From Cyanobium sp. NAT70 (GTDB lineage Bacteria > Cyanobacteriota > Cyanobacteriia > PCC-6307 > Cyanobiaceae), in the NCBI GenBank assembly GCA_002701375.1, contig NZVB01000064.1:30781-94780 (forward strand): a DNA stretch of 64,000 bases. Direction: 5' to 3'. Positions 54,292-64,000 of this stretch are shown one piece after another (within the stretch, counting starts at the first letter, position 1; each line of letters begins with the position of its first letter). Below the pieces are notes generated by a model. It saw only the letters and a list, made by a program, of their open reading frames with translations. It was not told the DNA's origin and made no database searches. A program made the translations under genes and the position numbers.

Positions 54292-54836
54292 AATCCCCGT
54301 TGGATGTGAATCGCAAGGATGAGAAGGCTTGGTATGTCTATTAAGAGTTTGCCCGAAATGTATAGCCTTAAACGAAGCCTACAACTCGTGGGGATTGGCG
54401 GAGTTCATGGCTCAGGATCAATGCTGGTAGGCCTGTTGATCTGGGTTGCTTCAGGGATTGGATCACTGCAGCCATGCAGTAATCGATTGCAAAAAGAGGA
54501 TGCAAATGAACCGCATTTGAAGAGGGTTGGAGTTTGTATTGGACTGGGTGGAGGCGGAATCAAGCGACAGCAATTGATGATGGGATCAGGGCGATGAGCG
54601 GATTTGGGTGTGATGAGGCGGTCGCTAATGATGATTGGTTTTGTTGAGATATTGTTGGCTTTGCTGTTGGTGGAGTAGTTGTATCTCTTCTTGAATTGTC
54701 TTGGTTGAATGGCTATCCTTGTTTGGGTTTGAGTGAATGCTTCGGTTGGTAAGTTTCCGATATTCCTAATGTTTTGTTTCTTGCATCCCCTAGTCAGCGG
54801 CCGCTCTTGTGTGTTCACATGGCATGACGACTGCTG

Positions 54837-55301
54837 TTGCTAGTGCACGTGCCTGCGTTCTGGTGTCTGAGTCGTTCTCTGCTTCTGCAAATTCTCGAAG
54901 ACCGTTGCAGTGATCGCTTCGTTTGTGAGCGCGTTTGGGAAAGATTGGGCTATTGCGAGATTGGCGGAGTTTGGTCTGCAGGCCAGACAACTCCACCCGA
55001 ATGGGCTGAAGCCTTCCCCGAAGCACCGCCGGTCATTTCCCAGCGCTCTGCGTCGGTGCGCCTGACGCGTTCGATCCCGAAACAGTTCAAGCAGTTGCTG
55101 AAGCAACAATTAGCGTTTGCGGGCTATCGCATCGGAGAGCTCTATCCACGCCGCACCCGCCGGGCCACGGCGGTGAGTTGGTTGTTGAGTTGGCTCGCCC
55201 AACGCGGTGAGTCCCTGCCAGAGCAGGGACCTATGGCGCCGGAATTGTCTCCACCCGTTGATCCGGTGCAGGGACACCCCGGTGATCTACCCGTGGTTTG
55301 A
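54837..55301 (+). CDS. DUF1823-like protein
   Basis: LSRSLLLQILEDRCSDRFVCERVWERLGY resembles cyanobacterial DUF1823; start uncertain. Confidence 0.7.
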   Translation: MLVHVPAFWCLSRSLLLQILEDRCSDRFVCERVWERLGYCEIGGVWSAGQTTPPEWAEAFPEAPPVISQRSASVRLTRSIPKQFKQLLKQQLAFAGYRIGELYPRRTRRATAVSWLLSWLAQRGESLPEQGPMAPELSPPVDPVQGHPGDLPVV

Positions 55302-55312
55302 TCAGGGTTGGC

Positions 55313-55696
55313 CTAGGCCTGGATCGAGATTGGTGTGCCTGTCGGCGTGTTTTGGAAGAGCCAACGGGCATGGTTTAAGGGCATTCGAACGCAGCCATTA
55401 CTCCGCGGCACGCCAAAGGCCTGGCCGGCGTTCTCTTGCCATGGAGCGGCGTGCATGCAGATCGCTTCATTGGCGCTGACGCACATGGTGTAGGGCACGC
55501 CATGAACCGTGTAGGTCCGCCCCCGCATCGTGGTGGAACGGTATTTGGTGAAGACCTTGCTGTCGAAAATTGGTGTGGGTGTTGAGGGTTTGCCGGTGCT
55601 GACGGGGATCACCCGAACCACCTCCTGATCACTGTTGTAAACCGTGAGTTTTTGGTCGGAGAGGTCGACCACGAGGCTGGCGACGAGCTCGATCAT
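55313..55696 (-). CDS. L,D-transpeptidase (YkuD)
   Basis: LVVDLSDQKLTVYNSDQEVVRVIPVSTGKPSTPTP...ICMHAAPW...VPRSNGCVRMPLNHARWLF. Confidence 0.9.
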   Translation of the reverse strand: MIELVASLVVDLSDQKLTVYNSDQEVVRVIPVSTGKPSTPTPIFDSKVFTKYRSTTMRGRTYTVHGVPYTMCVSANEAICMHAAPWQENAGQAFGVPRSNGCVRMPLNHARWLFQNTPTGTPISIQA

Positions 55697-55821
55697 GGGG
55701 CGCTGATGGATGGGGCCTGAACCATCAGCTAGCTGTCTCGTTTAAGACTCATTAGTCTCGCTTGGGAAAATTTTCGTTTCGGCGCCTTTGTAAGGTCATG
55801 CATTGATCGGAGCCTCGCCCT

Positions 55822-57189
55822 TTGGCGCGTCCCGTCGTCGCGATCATCGGACGTCCCAACGTCGGTAAGTCCACCCTGGTCAACCGGCTTTGCCGTAGCC
55901 GGGAGGCGATTGTCCATGATCAGCCCGGTGTCACGCGCGATCGCACCTATCAAGACGGTTATTGGGCGGATCGCGACTTCACAGTGGTCGACACCGGCGG
56001 CCTCGTGTTTGATGACGACAGTGAATTTTTACCGGAGATCCGCGAGCAGGCTGCTTTGGCCCTGGAAGAGGCCAGCGTTGCGCTTGTGATTGTGGACGGT
56101 CAGCAGGGCATCACAGCCGCAGATGAGTCCATCGCCGAGTTTTTGCGTAGCCATCGTTGCCCAACGCTTCTAGCGGTGAATAAATGCGAGTCACCTGAGC
56201 AGGGCTTGGCGATGGCGGCGGAGTTTTGGAGCCTCGGCTTAGGTGAGCCGTTTCCGATCTCTGCAATTCATGGGGCCGGAACAGGAGATTTGCTGGACAA
56301 GGTCCTCACCTTCCTGCCCCCCAAGGATGACGCGGCAGAGGAGGAGGAGCCGATTCAGCTGGCGATTATTGGACGTCCCAATGTGGGGAAGTCGAGCCTG
56401 CTCAATGCCATTTGTGGGGAGCAACGAGCGATTGTTAGCCCGATCCGTGGAACCACTCGCGACACAATCGACACTCGGATTGAACGTGAAAATCGCACCT
56501 GGCGATTGATTGATACTGCCGGAATTCGTCGTCGACGCAGTGTGAACTATGGCCCGGAGTTTTTTGGGATCAATCGCAGCTTTAAAGCAATTGATCGCAG
56601 TGATGTGTGTGTGTTGGTGATCGATGGCCTCGACGGCGTGACCGAGCAAGACCAACGCTTGGCCGGTCGTATTGAGGAAGACGGTCGTGCCTGTGTGGTT
56701 GTGGTGAATAAGTGGGACGCGGTCGAGAAAGACAGCCACACGATGACCGCGATGGAAAAATCCTTACGCGCCAAGCTTTATTTTCTCGATTGGGCTCCGA
56801 TGTTGTTCACTTCGGCCCTGACCGGTCAAAGGGTTGAGAGCATCTTTGCTTTGGCTTTACTGGCGGTGGAGCAGCATCGCCGGAGAGTCACGACTTCCGT
56901 GGTGAATGAAGTGTTGAAGGAGGCGCTCAGCTGGCGCAGTCCTCCAACCACCCGTGGCGGGCGCCAGGGACGCCTGTATTACGGCACGCAGGTCGCTAGT
57001 CGGCCGCCAAGTTTCACCTTGTTCGTCAATGATCCCAAGCTGTTTGGCGAAACCTATCGCCGTTATGTGGAACGGCAGATTCGTGAAGGTCTTGGCTTTG
57101 ATGGCACTCCGTTGAGATTGTTTTGGCGGGGCAAGCAGCAACGTGATGCTGAACGGGATCTTGCGCGTCAACAGACACGCAAGACGTAA
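55822..57189 (+). CDS. der: Ribosome biogenesis GTPase Der (EngA)
   Basis: Two G-domains: [16 protein letters not shown] and [24 protein letters not shown] motifs. Confidence 0.97.
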   Translation: MARPVVAIIGRPNVGKSTLVNRLCRSREAIVHDQPGVTRDRTYQDGYWADRDFTVVDTGGLVFDDDSEFLPEIREQAALALEEASVALVIVDGQQGITAADESIAEFLRSHRCPTLLAVNKCESPEQGLAMAAEFWSLGLGEPFPISAIHGAGTGDLLDKVLTFLPPKDDAAEEEEPIQLAIIGRPNVGKSSLLNAICGEQRAIVSPIRGTTRDTIDTRIERENRTWRLIDTAGIRRRRSVNYGPEFFGINRSFKAIDRSDVCVLVIDGLDGVTEQDQRLAGRIEEDGRACVVVVNKWDAVEKDSHTMTAMEKSLRAKLYFLDWAPMLFTSALTGQRVESIFALALLAVEQHRRRVTTSVVNEVLKEALSWRSPPTTRGGRQGRLYYGTQVASRPPSFTLFVNDPKLFGETYRRYVERQIREGLGFDGTPLRLFWRGKQQRDAERDLARQQTRKT

Positions 57190-57192
57190 TCG

Positions 57193-58101
57193 ATGGATTG
57201 GCTGCGGCAGATCCCGATGGGGCAATACGTTGACGGCCGCCAGGGATGGTTGCGCCGCCTTGATCCCCGTTTAAAGCTGGCCTGGTCTTTAGTGTTTCTG
57301 CTCACCCCTGTCCTGGCCGGGCCGATCTGGCGCATCTCCCTTGTCGCGGCCCTCCTGTTGTTAACCGCTTGCAGTGGGCTTCCCGCTCGGTTGTGGTGGC
57401 GCTCTTTGCTGGTTCTGATCGTGTTGGCGAGCGCCGTTGGCGTGCTGGCGACGCTTTTGCCTGCAGTGGATCCACCGGCGACCTTGGCCTTGCGGCCTCC
57501 CCAGGAATTGCCCGGGGTCTCGGCGGAAGGGCCCGCTTGGGATTTGCTGAGGTTAGGGCCATTGCAATTGGGCTCTTTGAAACTGGGACCTCTGGTCGTG
57601 GATCGCGCCTCCGCACTGCTTGGCTTGCGGACTTCCACCTTGATCTTCACGGTCATCCACAGCGTCAATTTGGTCTTGATCACCACGACGCCAGAAGACT
57701 TGGTGTGGGCGTTGACCTGGTGCATGGCGCCGCTGCGATGGACAAAATTGCCGGTGGATCGTTTGGGGTTCCAGCTGTTACTCGCCCTGCGTTTTCTGCC
57801 TCTAGTTCAGGAAGAATTACAAAATTTGCTTCGATCACTGATTAGTCGAGCCGTGAGTCTTAGGCGTCTTGGCTTCAAAGCTGCGTTCGGACTGGTGCTT
57901 GCTCTCGGAGAACGACTGTTGGCCAATATCTTGCTTCGGGCGGAACAAGGTGCCGACGCGATGGTGGCTCGTGGGGGACTGATTTTGGGACCAGAACGTT
58001 TCCATATGCCGCCTTATCCAATTTCAAGGTGGCTGAACTTGCTATCAGCAATCACACTGTTGGCCGTTGTCTTCATGAGAGGTAAGTTCGGTGCTCTGTG
58101 A
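57193..58101 (+). CDS. Energy-coupling factor (ECF) transporter T-component, CbiQ-like
   Basis: MGQYVDGRQGWLRRLDPRLKLAWSLVFLL, ALRFLPLVQEEL...SRAVSLRRLG..., multi-TM. Confidence 0.85.
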   Translation: MDWLRQIPMGQYVDGRQGWLRRLDPRLKLAWSLVFLLTPVLAGPIWRISLVAALLLLTACSGLPARLWWRSLLVLIVLASAVGVLATLLPAVDPPATLALRPPQELPGVSAEGPAWDLLRLGPLQLGSLKLGPLVVDRASALLGLRTSTLIFTVIHSVNLVLITTTPEDLVWALTWCMAPLRWTKLPVDRLGFQLLLALRFLPLVQEELQNLLRSLISRAVSLRRLGFKAAFGLVLALGERLLANILLRAEQGADAMVARGGLILGPERFHMPPYPISRWLNLLSAITLLAVVFMRGKFGAL

Positions 58102-58116
58102 TCTCGGGTCGCGATG

Positions 58117-58383
58117 ATGACTGCCGAGCGTTATCTCAATCACCCCACGTTCGGAATGCTTTACCGCGTGGCTCCTGCTGGAACAGGGCGTGACGTCTAC
58201 GCCACGTTGTATGCCCAGCGCATGTTTTTTCTGGTCACCTTGCAACCCCGTGGTGCTCAGTTTGAGGTGATTCCCTATCAAGATGCTCGCCATCATGCGG
58301 AAGTGCATCTTTCCCGTTGTCGTCGCGATGCTCCGGATGAAGTGAGTTCCTGGCGACAATTGTTTGATCAGACCTTTATCTGA
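58117..58383 (+). CDS. pipX: PipX, PII-interacting NtcA co-activator
   Basis: ERYLNHPTFGMLYRV...LYAQRMFFLVTLQPRGAQFE matches PipX pattern; followed by pipY. Confidence 0.9.
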   Translation: MTAERYLNHPTFGMLYRVAPAGTGRDVYATLYAQRMFFLVTLQPRGAQFEVIPYQDARHHAEVHLSRCRRDAPDEVSSWRQLFDQTFI

Positions 58384-59044
58384 CTTGGTGCAGCACCCAT
58401 CTGCAGAACGCTGGCGTCAGTTGATGCAGCACTTACCGCCAACAGCGCGCTTGCTGGCGGTGAGCAAAGGCCATTCAGCTGAGGCGGTTCGAGAAGTCGC
58501 TTCCCTTGGACAGTTGGCTTTTGGTGAAAGTCGCCTTCAAGAGGCGGTGCCGAAGCAGCTGCAACTTGAAGACCTACCGCTGCAGTGGCATTACATCGGC
58601 CGTCTGCAGAGCAACAAAGTGCGAGGCGTCGTTCGTGCTTTCTCGATCATTCACTCGATTGATTCGCTTGCGTTGGCCGAGCGTGTGTCGCGGATTGCGG
58701 CAGAGGAAGGTTGTTCCCCAGATGTGCTGCTTCAGGTCAAATTGCGTCCAGATCCGGCTAAGGGGGGCTTTACAGAAGAGCTCCTGTTGGAGGTCTGGCC
58801 CCAACTTGTCAGCTTGCCGTCGATGCAGATTCAGGGCTTGATGACCATGGCCCCGCAAGCGCTGGAGGCAACAGAGCGGTTGTGCTTGTTTCAAGAATGT
58901 TCAGCGCTGGCTGAGCGGCTCGGTTTGCCGGAACGGTCTATGGGCATGAGTGGTGATTGGCGTGAGGCCGTCGAGGCCGGCAGCACTTGGTTGCGGCTTG
59001 GTTCTGCCTTGTTTGGGCCAAGGTCAGCGGTAACTGATGGTTGA
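58364..59044 (+). CDS. pipY: PipY, YggS-family PLP-homeostasis protein
   Basis: LLAVSKGHSAEAVREVASLGQLAFGESRLQEAVPK, WHYIGRLQSNK, MGMSGDWREAVEAGSTWLRLGSALFG. Confidence 0.93.
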   Translation: MIRPLSDLVQHPSAERWRQLMQHLPPTARLLAVSKGHSAEAVREVASLGQLAFGESRLQEAVPKQLQLEDLPLQWHYIGRLQSNKVRGVVRAFSIIHSIDSLALAERVSRIAAEEGCSPDVLLQVKLRPDPAKGGFTEELLLEVWPQLVSLPSMQIQGLMTMAPQALEATERLCLFQECSALAERLGLPERSMGMSGDWREAVEAGSTWLRLGSALFGPRSAVTDG

Positions 59045-59153
59045 AAGTGGCTTGCTTGCGGCAAGCTGAAACGCTATTCAGGAAGAAGGTTGCCTGGTTT
59101 AGTCCAGGGTTCGCTTCCGTTCGTCTCACGTCTCAGCCCGAGAGGATTCCAAG

Positions 59154-59723
59154 GTGTCGCTGATTTCCCGCCTACGTGCCGTCGTCGCTGGTGATGACTA
59201 TCTCGATGGCGAACTCGATGACTTTGCTTACGACGATGAGCAGCACGAGGATGATCAACGTGCCAGCCATGCGGAGGGAGGGGCATTAGCCACCATCTCC
59301 GATACCAGTAACCCTTTTGATCTTGGCGACAATCTGACTGGATCGAACGTCATCGGCATGCCCGGCATCAGTACGGCGGCAGCCGAGGTCAATCTGATGG
59401 AGCCCAGAAGCTTTGATGAGATGCCGAGGGCCATCCAAGCGTTGCGTGAGCGCAAGACGGTCATTCTCAACCTCACGATGATGGAGCCGGATCAGGCTCA
59501 GCGGGCTGTTGATTTTGTGGCTGGTGGCACCTTCGCGATCGATGGACATCAGGAACGGGTGGGCGAAAGCATTTTTCTGTTCGCGCCAAGTTGCGTCACG
59601 GTGACCAACACGAGCCAAGAGGAAACCTCCTCACCCACGGTGGTTGCTCGTGAGGCCGATGCTCCCGATCCTGAAACATCAGCAGCACCGTCACCGGCCT
59701 GGGGCAACACATCGTCCCTCTAG
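59154..59723 (+). CDS. sepF: Cell division protein SepF
   Basis: [74 protein letters not shown]. Confidence 0.94.
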   Translation: MSLISRLRAVVAGDDYLDGELDDFAYDDEQHEDDQRASHAEGGALATISDTSNPFDLGDNLTGSNVIGMPGISTAAAEVNLMEPRSFDEMPRAIQALRERKTVILNLTMMEPDQAQRAVDFVAGGTFAIDGHQERVGESIFLFAPSCVTVTNTSQEETSSPTVVAREADAPDPETSAAPSPAWGNTSSL

Positions 59724-59744
59724 AGCCGCTTTGCGGTTTGTTTC

Positions 59745-60563
59745 ATGGTCATGCGGTCAGCCTTTGGCGTGATCGGTTTGGGTCGGATGGCTTGGGCCAT
59801 CGTCGAACCGCTGCTCAAGCGTGGTGTGATTCCGCCTGAGCAACTCGTCACTGTCGTGGGTAGTGAACTCTCGGCCTCTCGTCTCAACAATGAGTTGCCT
59901 GATGGGATCACGGTGTATCCGGCCTCGTCTGCTGAGGCACGCTCGGTTTGGCAGGCTCCGGTTCAGTTGCTAGCTATCAAACCGCAGCAACTCGACGCTG
60001 TCGCTGCAGAGGTCCCTGCGGTCAATGGCCAGCCTCTCTTGATTTCAGTGTTGGCTGGTGTACGGCTTGAGCGTCTTCAGCGGTTGTTTCCAAGCCATCG
60101 CTGTGTTCGTTCCGTGCCGAATACTCCGGCTTTGGTGGGGTCCGGTCTTACAGCGTTGGCTTGGGGAGATTCCGTCCTGCCTGATCAGCGCCAGCAAGTG
60201 ACGGAGCTGTTTAGCCCCGTGAGTGAAGTGATGGAACTGCCGGAGGAGAAGCTTGATGCGTTTCTGGCACTCACCTCCTCAGGTCCCGCGTTCTTGGCAT
60301 TAGTTGCCGAGGCCATGGCCGATGGTGCTGTGGCAGCTGGATTGCCTCGCCCGTTGGCCCAACACCTCAGCCATCGAACCCTGGCGGGCACGGCGGCGTT
60401 GTTGCATCAGCGCAATCTGCATCCGGGAGAGCTCAAAGACATGGTGAGTTCCCCAGGGGGCACAACCATTGCTGGGATTCGTTGTTTGGAGCAGGCAGGG
60501 CTTCGCTCGGCTCTGATCGAAGCGGTGGTCGCTGCTGCCGAACGCAGTCGGGAGCTTGCTTAA
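59745..60563 (+). CDS. proC: Pyrroline-5-carboxylate reductase
   Basis: FGVIGLGRMAWAIVEPLL, RSVPNTPALVGSGLTAL, SSPGGTTIAGIRCLEQAGLRSALIEAV. Confidence 0.95.
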   Translation: MVMRSAFGVIGLGRMAWAIVEPLLKRGVIPPEQLVTVVGSELSASRLNNELPDGITVYPASSAEARSVWQAPVQLLAIKPQQLDAVAAEVPAVNGQPLLISVLAGVRLERLQRLFPSHRCVRSVPNTPALVGSGLTALAWGDSVLPDQRQQVTELFSPVSEVMELPEEKLDAFLALTSSGPAFLALVAEAMADGAVAAGLPRPLAQHLSHRTLAGTAALLHQRNLHPGELKDMVSSPGGTTIAGIRCLEQAGLRSALIEAVVAAAERSRELA

Positions 60564-60567
60564 GTCT

Positions 60568-61737
60568 CTAAGCGGCCATCGGCGTTGCTTCCATCACCTC
60601 GTCGTAAAGGGTTTCGATGGCGTCGATATTGCGGCTGAGGGTGTAGCGGTCCAGAACGCGTTGACGGGCCATGCGCCCTAATTCGCGGGTGAGTACGGGT
60701 TGATTGCGTAGGACGGGCAGCAAGGTGCGGAGTTGGGTGGTCACTCCTTGGGTGCTCATCACAATGCCTGCCCCTTCGTCCAGCACTTCGCCGTCGGCGC
60801 CAGCATCGGTGGCGACGCAGGCGGTGCCACTAGCCATCGCCTCCAACAGAGCGAGTGAAAGGCCCTCGACCAGGCTTGGCAGAACGAAAACCTCGGCGCA
60901 TTGAAGCAACGCCACTCTGGTCTCGAGGTCGGCTTCATAGCCCCACCACAAGATCTCTGCATCGTTGTAGCTGTTTTCCAACGTGACCCGAAGCGGGCCA
61001 TCTCCCACGATGACCAGGCGACAGCCTTCTGGGGAGATCAAGCGCCAGGCGCGCAGAAGGGCTTCGACATTCTTTTCGGTGGCGATGCGACCCATATAAA
61101 GAAAAATGCGTTGCGCCCCAAGCCGTTGACGAACCCGTTGCAGCACGAAGGAGCTGATGCCTTTGGGTGCAGGTTTCCAGCGCTCCACATCCACGCCGTT
61201 GGGGATGATTGCCAGTCGGTTCGCTGGGACGCCAAGTCGCTCGAGAACTTCTGCCTGCAGCTTGGAGAACACGATCACACGATCACAACGAGCTAGGGCC
61301 GGGGCATACAACTGATATGTGAGCTGTTGCGTGCCGGCCGTGAGGTTGCGTAGACCTGCATCGAAGGGAGGATGAAAGGTTGCAACGAGGGGGACACCGA
61401 GCTGCTGGCAGAGATCGGGTAGTCGGAAATCGAGTGGTGAAAGGGTGAGGCTGGCGTGCACCAGATCCGGTTTGAGTCGGCTGAGTGACTCACGCAGTTC
61501 CCTTTGCGCTCTTGGCGAGGGGATTGTGTAAACCTGAGATTTGACCAGGTACGGAAGGCTTACATCCGGATCGTTGGCCAGGAGCGATGCGGCGGCACTT
61601 TCTGGAAGACGTGGATTGTCGAAATGGATGAAGTGGGTTTGATGCCCTCGCAGGCGAAGAGCCTCCGTGGTGCTCAAGCCGTAGGAGACATTCCCGCAGA
61701 ACGGTGACTTCTTTCCCAGCCAGGCGATCTGCGCCAA
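60568..61737 (-). CDS. Glycosyltransferase family 4 (possibly a cyanobacterial glycolipid synthase)
   Basis: IAWLGKKSPFCGNVSYGLSTTEALRLRGH, IFLYMGRIATEKNVEALLRAW, VFVLPSLVEGLSLALLEAMASGTACVATDAGADGEVL. Confidence 0.87.
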   Translation of the reverse strand: MAQIAWLGKKSPFCGNVSYGLSTTEALRLRGHQTHFIHFDNPRLPESAAASLLANDPDVSLPYLVKSQVYTIPSPRAQRELRESLSRLKPDLVHASLTLSPLDFRLPDLCQQLGVPLVATFHPPFDAGLRNLTAGTQQLTYQLYAPALARCDRVIVFSKLQAEVLERLGVPANRLAIIPNGVDVERWKPAPKGISSFVLQRVRQRLGAQRIFLYMGRIATEKNVEALLRAWRLISPEGCRLVIVGDGPLRVTLENSYNDAEILWWGYEADLETRVALLQCAEVFVLPSLVEGLSLALLEAMASGTACVATDAGADGEVLDEGAGIVMSTQGVTTQLRTLLPVLRNQPVLTRELGRMARQRVLDRYTLSRNIDAIETLYDEVMEATPMAA

Positions 61738-61769
61738 CCGTGACGGCCCTCCTCAGGCGAGGCTGCAAG

Positions 61770-63146
61770 TTAGCAGCGCTTCCAAGGTCGCTCCAGTACT
61801 GCGGCTAATGCCGCCATGACGGCGAGAAGAATCAGGACGGGTTCGAGACCGATGCTGCTCACCAAAGTGCCGGCCAGCACCAGGGGAAGGCTCAAAGCGA
61901 TGTTGATCAGATTGTTCTGCAACCCGAAGACACGTCCGCGCTCGGTTTCTGGTGTGTCTTCCTGGATGGTCGTCTGGGCTGGGATAGCCACTAATGCGGC
62001 ACCAATGCCGAGGATTCCGCACAGGGTCAGGGTGAAGGCAAGAGACCCGCGCAGTTGACTGAGCAGCACAAGACACCAGGTGATGGTGCCCAGTCCGACT
62101 GCCGTCAGGCGGCGGCGGCTATAGCGATGACCAATCTGGGCGATGACAACAGCCCCAAGAGCCATCCCGATTCCACTCATCGCTAAGAGCATGCCGAATC
62201 CGGATGGCCCCAAGCTGCTAATTAGGGCAGCCAGCTGCAGAGCCAGGACATAAAGCGCCGCCAGGAGGCTGTAGAGCAAAACAAGGTGAACCATGGCGCC
62301 ACGCACAGTGGGGACGTGCTTCAGCACTTGCAGGCCTTCTCCAATCTCTTGCCAAAGACTGGTCCCACTTGGGGGGCGCGGTTGCTCCTTGAGGCGAATG
62401 GCGAGCAGGCTCACCGCAGCCATTCCATAGCAGAAGGGCAGCAGGAGGAATTCTCCCCCTTGAGCGCCGAAGTGGAGCGCGAGCTGATGCAACCCTTTGA
62501 GAATCGGTTCTCCCAGGGCGAAACCGACAATCGTGGCTCCCATGCTGGTCGCCTGATAGAGCGAATTGGCTGCGAGCAGTTGTTTGCTAGGAACCAGCAG
62601 GGGGATGGCGGCTTGTTCGGATGGGGCAAAAAATTGCGTGAGGATCGACTCGAAGAAGGTCATCAACACCAACCCCCAGTACCCCCAAGGCAGGCCGAGC
62701 CAGGTTGGTCCTGGTAACAGGCAAAAGGGCGCGAGAAGCACCAGTAAGGCGCGCAACGCATTGGACGCGACCATCACTGGGCGCTTCGGCCAGCGATCGG
62801 ACCACACACCAGCCACGGTGCCGAGCACCATTGCCGGGATCGTGTTGGCCACGAAGATGCCAGTGGCCAGCAAGGTGATCACCTGAGCCCGCGTGGTCAA
62901 ATCCATTCGGATTGCGGAAGCCACGCCAGCCAAGGCACCGTTTTGGGTGCTCAAAAGCAGGTGTTGATCGATCAAATAGACCATCAACACGATGTAGAAC
63001 TTATCCGCCAGTTGCGAAAAGATCTGGCCCACCCAGAGCCGCTTGAAATCGGTCAGTTGCAAGACGGCTTGCAGACCGTGCCCAGGCTCGGGATCGCTAT
63101 GGATGGGAACGGTTTGTTCCTGGCTGTTCAGTCTCGGGCCGCTCAA
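61770..63146 (-). CDS. MFS family transporter
   Basis: LWVGQIFSQLADKFYIVLMVYLI, VAGVWSDRWPKRPVMVASNALRALLV; about 12 TM segments. Confidence 0.85.
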   Translation of the reverse strand: MSGPRLNSQEQTVPIHSDPEPGHGLQAVLQLTDFKRLWVGQIFSQLADKFYIVLMVYLIDQHLLLSTQNGALAGVASAIRMDLTTRAQVITLLATGIFVANTIPAMVLGTVAGVWSDRWPKRPVMVASNALRALLVLLAPFCLLPGPTWLGLPWGYWGLVLMTFFESILTQFFAPSEQAAIPLLVPSKQLLAANSLYQATSMGATIVGFALGEPILKGLHQLALHFGAQGGEFLLLPFCYGMAAVSLLAIRLKEQPRPPSGTSLWQEIGEGLQVLKHVPTVRGAMVHLVLLYSLLAALYVLALQLAALISSLGPSGFGMLLAMSGIGMALGAVVIAQIGHRYSRRRLTAVGLGTITWCLVLLSQLRGSLAFTLTLCGILGIGAALVAIPAQTTIQEDTPETERGRVFGLQNNLINIALSLPLVLAGTLVSSIGLEPVLILLAVMAALAAVLERPWKRC

Positions 63147-63958
63147 GACGTATTCGCGTCGGCGTCATGATCGCTTACCTGCGGCGTTTGAAGACTGTTT
63201 CGCAACAGCGCCATGGCACGACTGCGCCGTGGCAGATGGGTCCGGATCCAGATTTCGACCACCGCGAGAAGACGCAGCCAGACCCGTTGCGGTCCCATCA
63301 GCTCACCGGTTGATCGACGCGGCAAATCGGCACGACTTAGTCGTTGCAACAGAGCCAGTTCTGATGGGTTGAGCTGCAGCGTCGCTTCTGGTTGGGATCC
63401 AATCGCAAAGCCATCCTCCGGCAGCAGACTGCAGCGCCAGTCCCACTGACCGATCGGTGGATTGAGGGCAGCGCCACTGATGCAGCAGCTCTGCAGCGGC
63501 AGGCTGTAACCGCCAAGGGTGAGGAGGTGAATGCTGGCCTGAACGGTGGAGGCCAAGACGATGTCTCGGTCGCCTGCTGTTTGTTCCAACCGTTCGAGAT
63601 GCAAGATCAGGGTCGGGAGCAGCCCTGGGATGGGGTGATCGTCCGTGCCGATCAGAAGGCAAAGGTCGGTGAGCGCCTGAGCGGCGGCAAGGGTTTCTAG
63701 TTGCCGTCCCAGCCTGGAAAAACTGCGCTCTACACGCAGTTGTCGCACCCGTGAAAGCCCACTACGACCACCCACTTGCAGCTCCAGCAGCGTCAAAGGA
63801 GCGGCCGCGGCGAGACTGCTTTTTGGTCGACGAGCACCAGGAACGGCAAGTCGCGTCACCCCTTCAGCCTCGCTGAGCAGGGTCAGAAGCCGATCGTGTT
63901 CTCCCAGTGGTCCCACCTTCAGGGCTAATCCTTGCAAGCGACGTTCGCCCATCACCAA
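63143..63958 (-). CDS. recO: DNA repair protein RecO
   Basis: RLQGLALKVGPLGEHDRLLTLLSEAEGVTRLAVPGARRPKSSLAAAAPLTLLELQ typical of RecO; ATGA overlap with MFS gene. Confidence 0.9.
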   Translation of the reverse strand: MVMGERRLQGLALKVGPLGEHDRLLTLLSEAEGVTRLAVPGARRPKSSLAAAAPLTLLELQVGGRSGLSRVRQLRVERSFSRLGRQLETLAAAQALTDLCLLIGTDDHPIPGLLPTLILHLERLEQTAGDRDIVLASTVQASIHLLTLGGYSLPLQSCCISGAALNPPIGQWDWRCSLLPEDGFAIGSQPEATLQLNPSELALLQRLSRADLPRRSTGELMGPQRVWLRLLAVVEIWIRTHLPRRSRAMALLRNSLQTPQVSDHDADANTS

Positions 63959-64000
63959 TGGATTAGTCGTGAGGTCGGCGCAAGGCCTGGAGCAGTTGCG

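Noticed and set aside
54319-54597. 92-aa plus ORF with Gly-rich motif (CIGLGGGGIKRQQ), considered as a double-glycine-leader peptide
   Set aside because: Gly richness follows from the G/T skew; no recognisable leader, no adjacent maturation enzyme or transporter.
54405-54818. 137-aa minus ORF in the dus/DUF1823 spacer
   Set aside because: Low-complexity Thr/Pro/Ile-rich translation arising from the G/T-skewed plus strand; not protein-like.
63961-64000. C-terminus of a further minus-strand gene at the right edge (QLLQALRRPHD*)
   Set aside because: Only about 11 codons are visible; product cannot be supported from the window.

Overview
The window is a gene-dense cyanobacterial chromosome segment. 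The split rpoC1/rpoC2, PipX/PipY, an Hli protein, Ycf35 and a BioK-type biotin operon point to a marine Synechococcus-like organism. From 1 to 31.4 kb the content is mostly housekeeping: htrA-like protease, rpiA, hisD, rpsT, tatD, rpoB-rpoC1-rpoC2, hli, rlmN, a sodium:solute symporter, a HEAT-repeat protein, ycf35-ferredoxin-aldo/keto reductase, rsmG, a J-domain protein, a biotin cluster and a Ski2-like helicase. From 31.6 to 50.2 kb lies an accessory polysaccharide island: KpsT/KpsM/KpsE-like exporter genes, large multidomain glycosyltransferases with RgpF-like domains, a sulfotransferase, orphan coiled-coil proteins and an rfbACDB operon. From 50.3 to 64 kb it is housekeeping again: L,D-transpeptidases, acireductone dioxygenase, cobI, dus, der, ecfT-like, pipX, pipY, sepF, proC, a GT4, an MFS transporter and recO. 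The most interesting signal is the KpsT-like ABC 'ATPase' (32251-33057). It keeps the family fold but has lost Walker A, the signature motif, Walker B and the H-loop, while sitting in an intact operon with a permease and a KpsE-like co-polymerase. Nearby is an FkbM-like protein that also appears catalytically degenerate, next to a sulfotransferase. I also recovered several small ORFs missing from the supplied track. No tRNA, rRNA, CRISPR array, transposase or phage gene was recognised. All calls come from reading the sequence; no database search was run.
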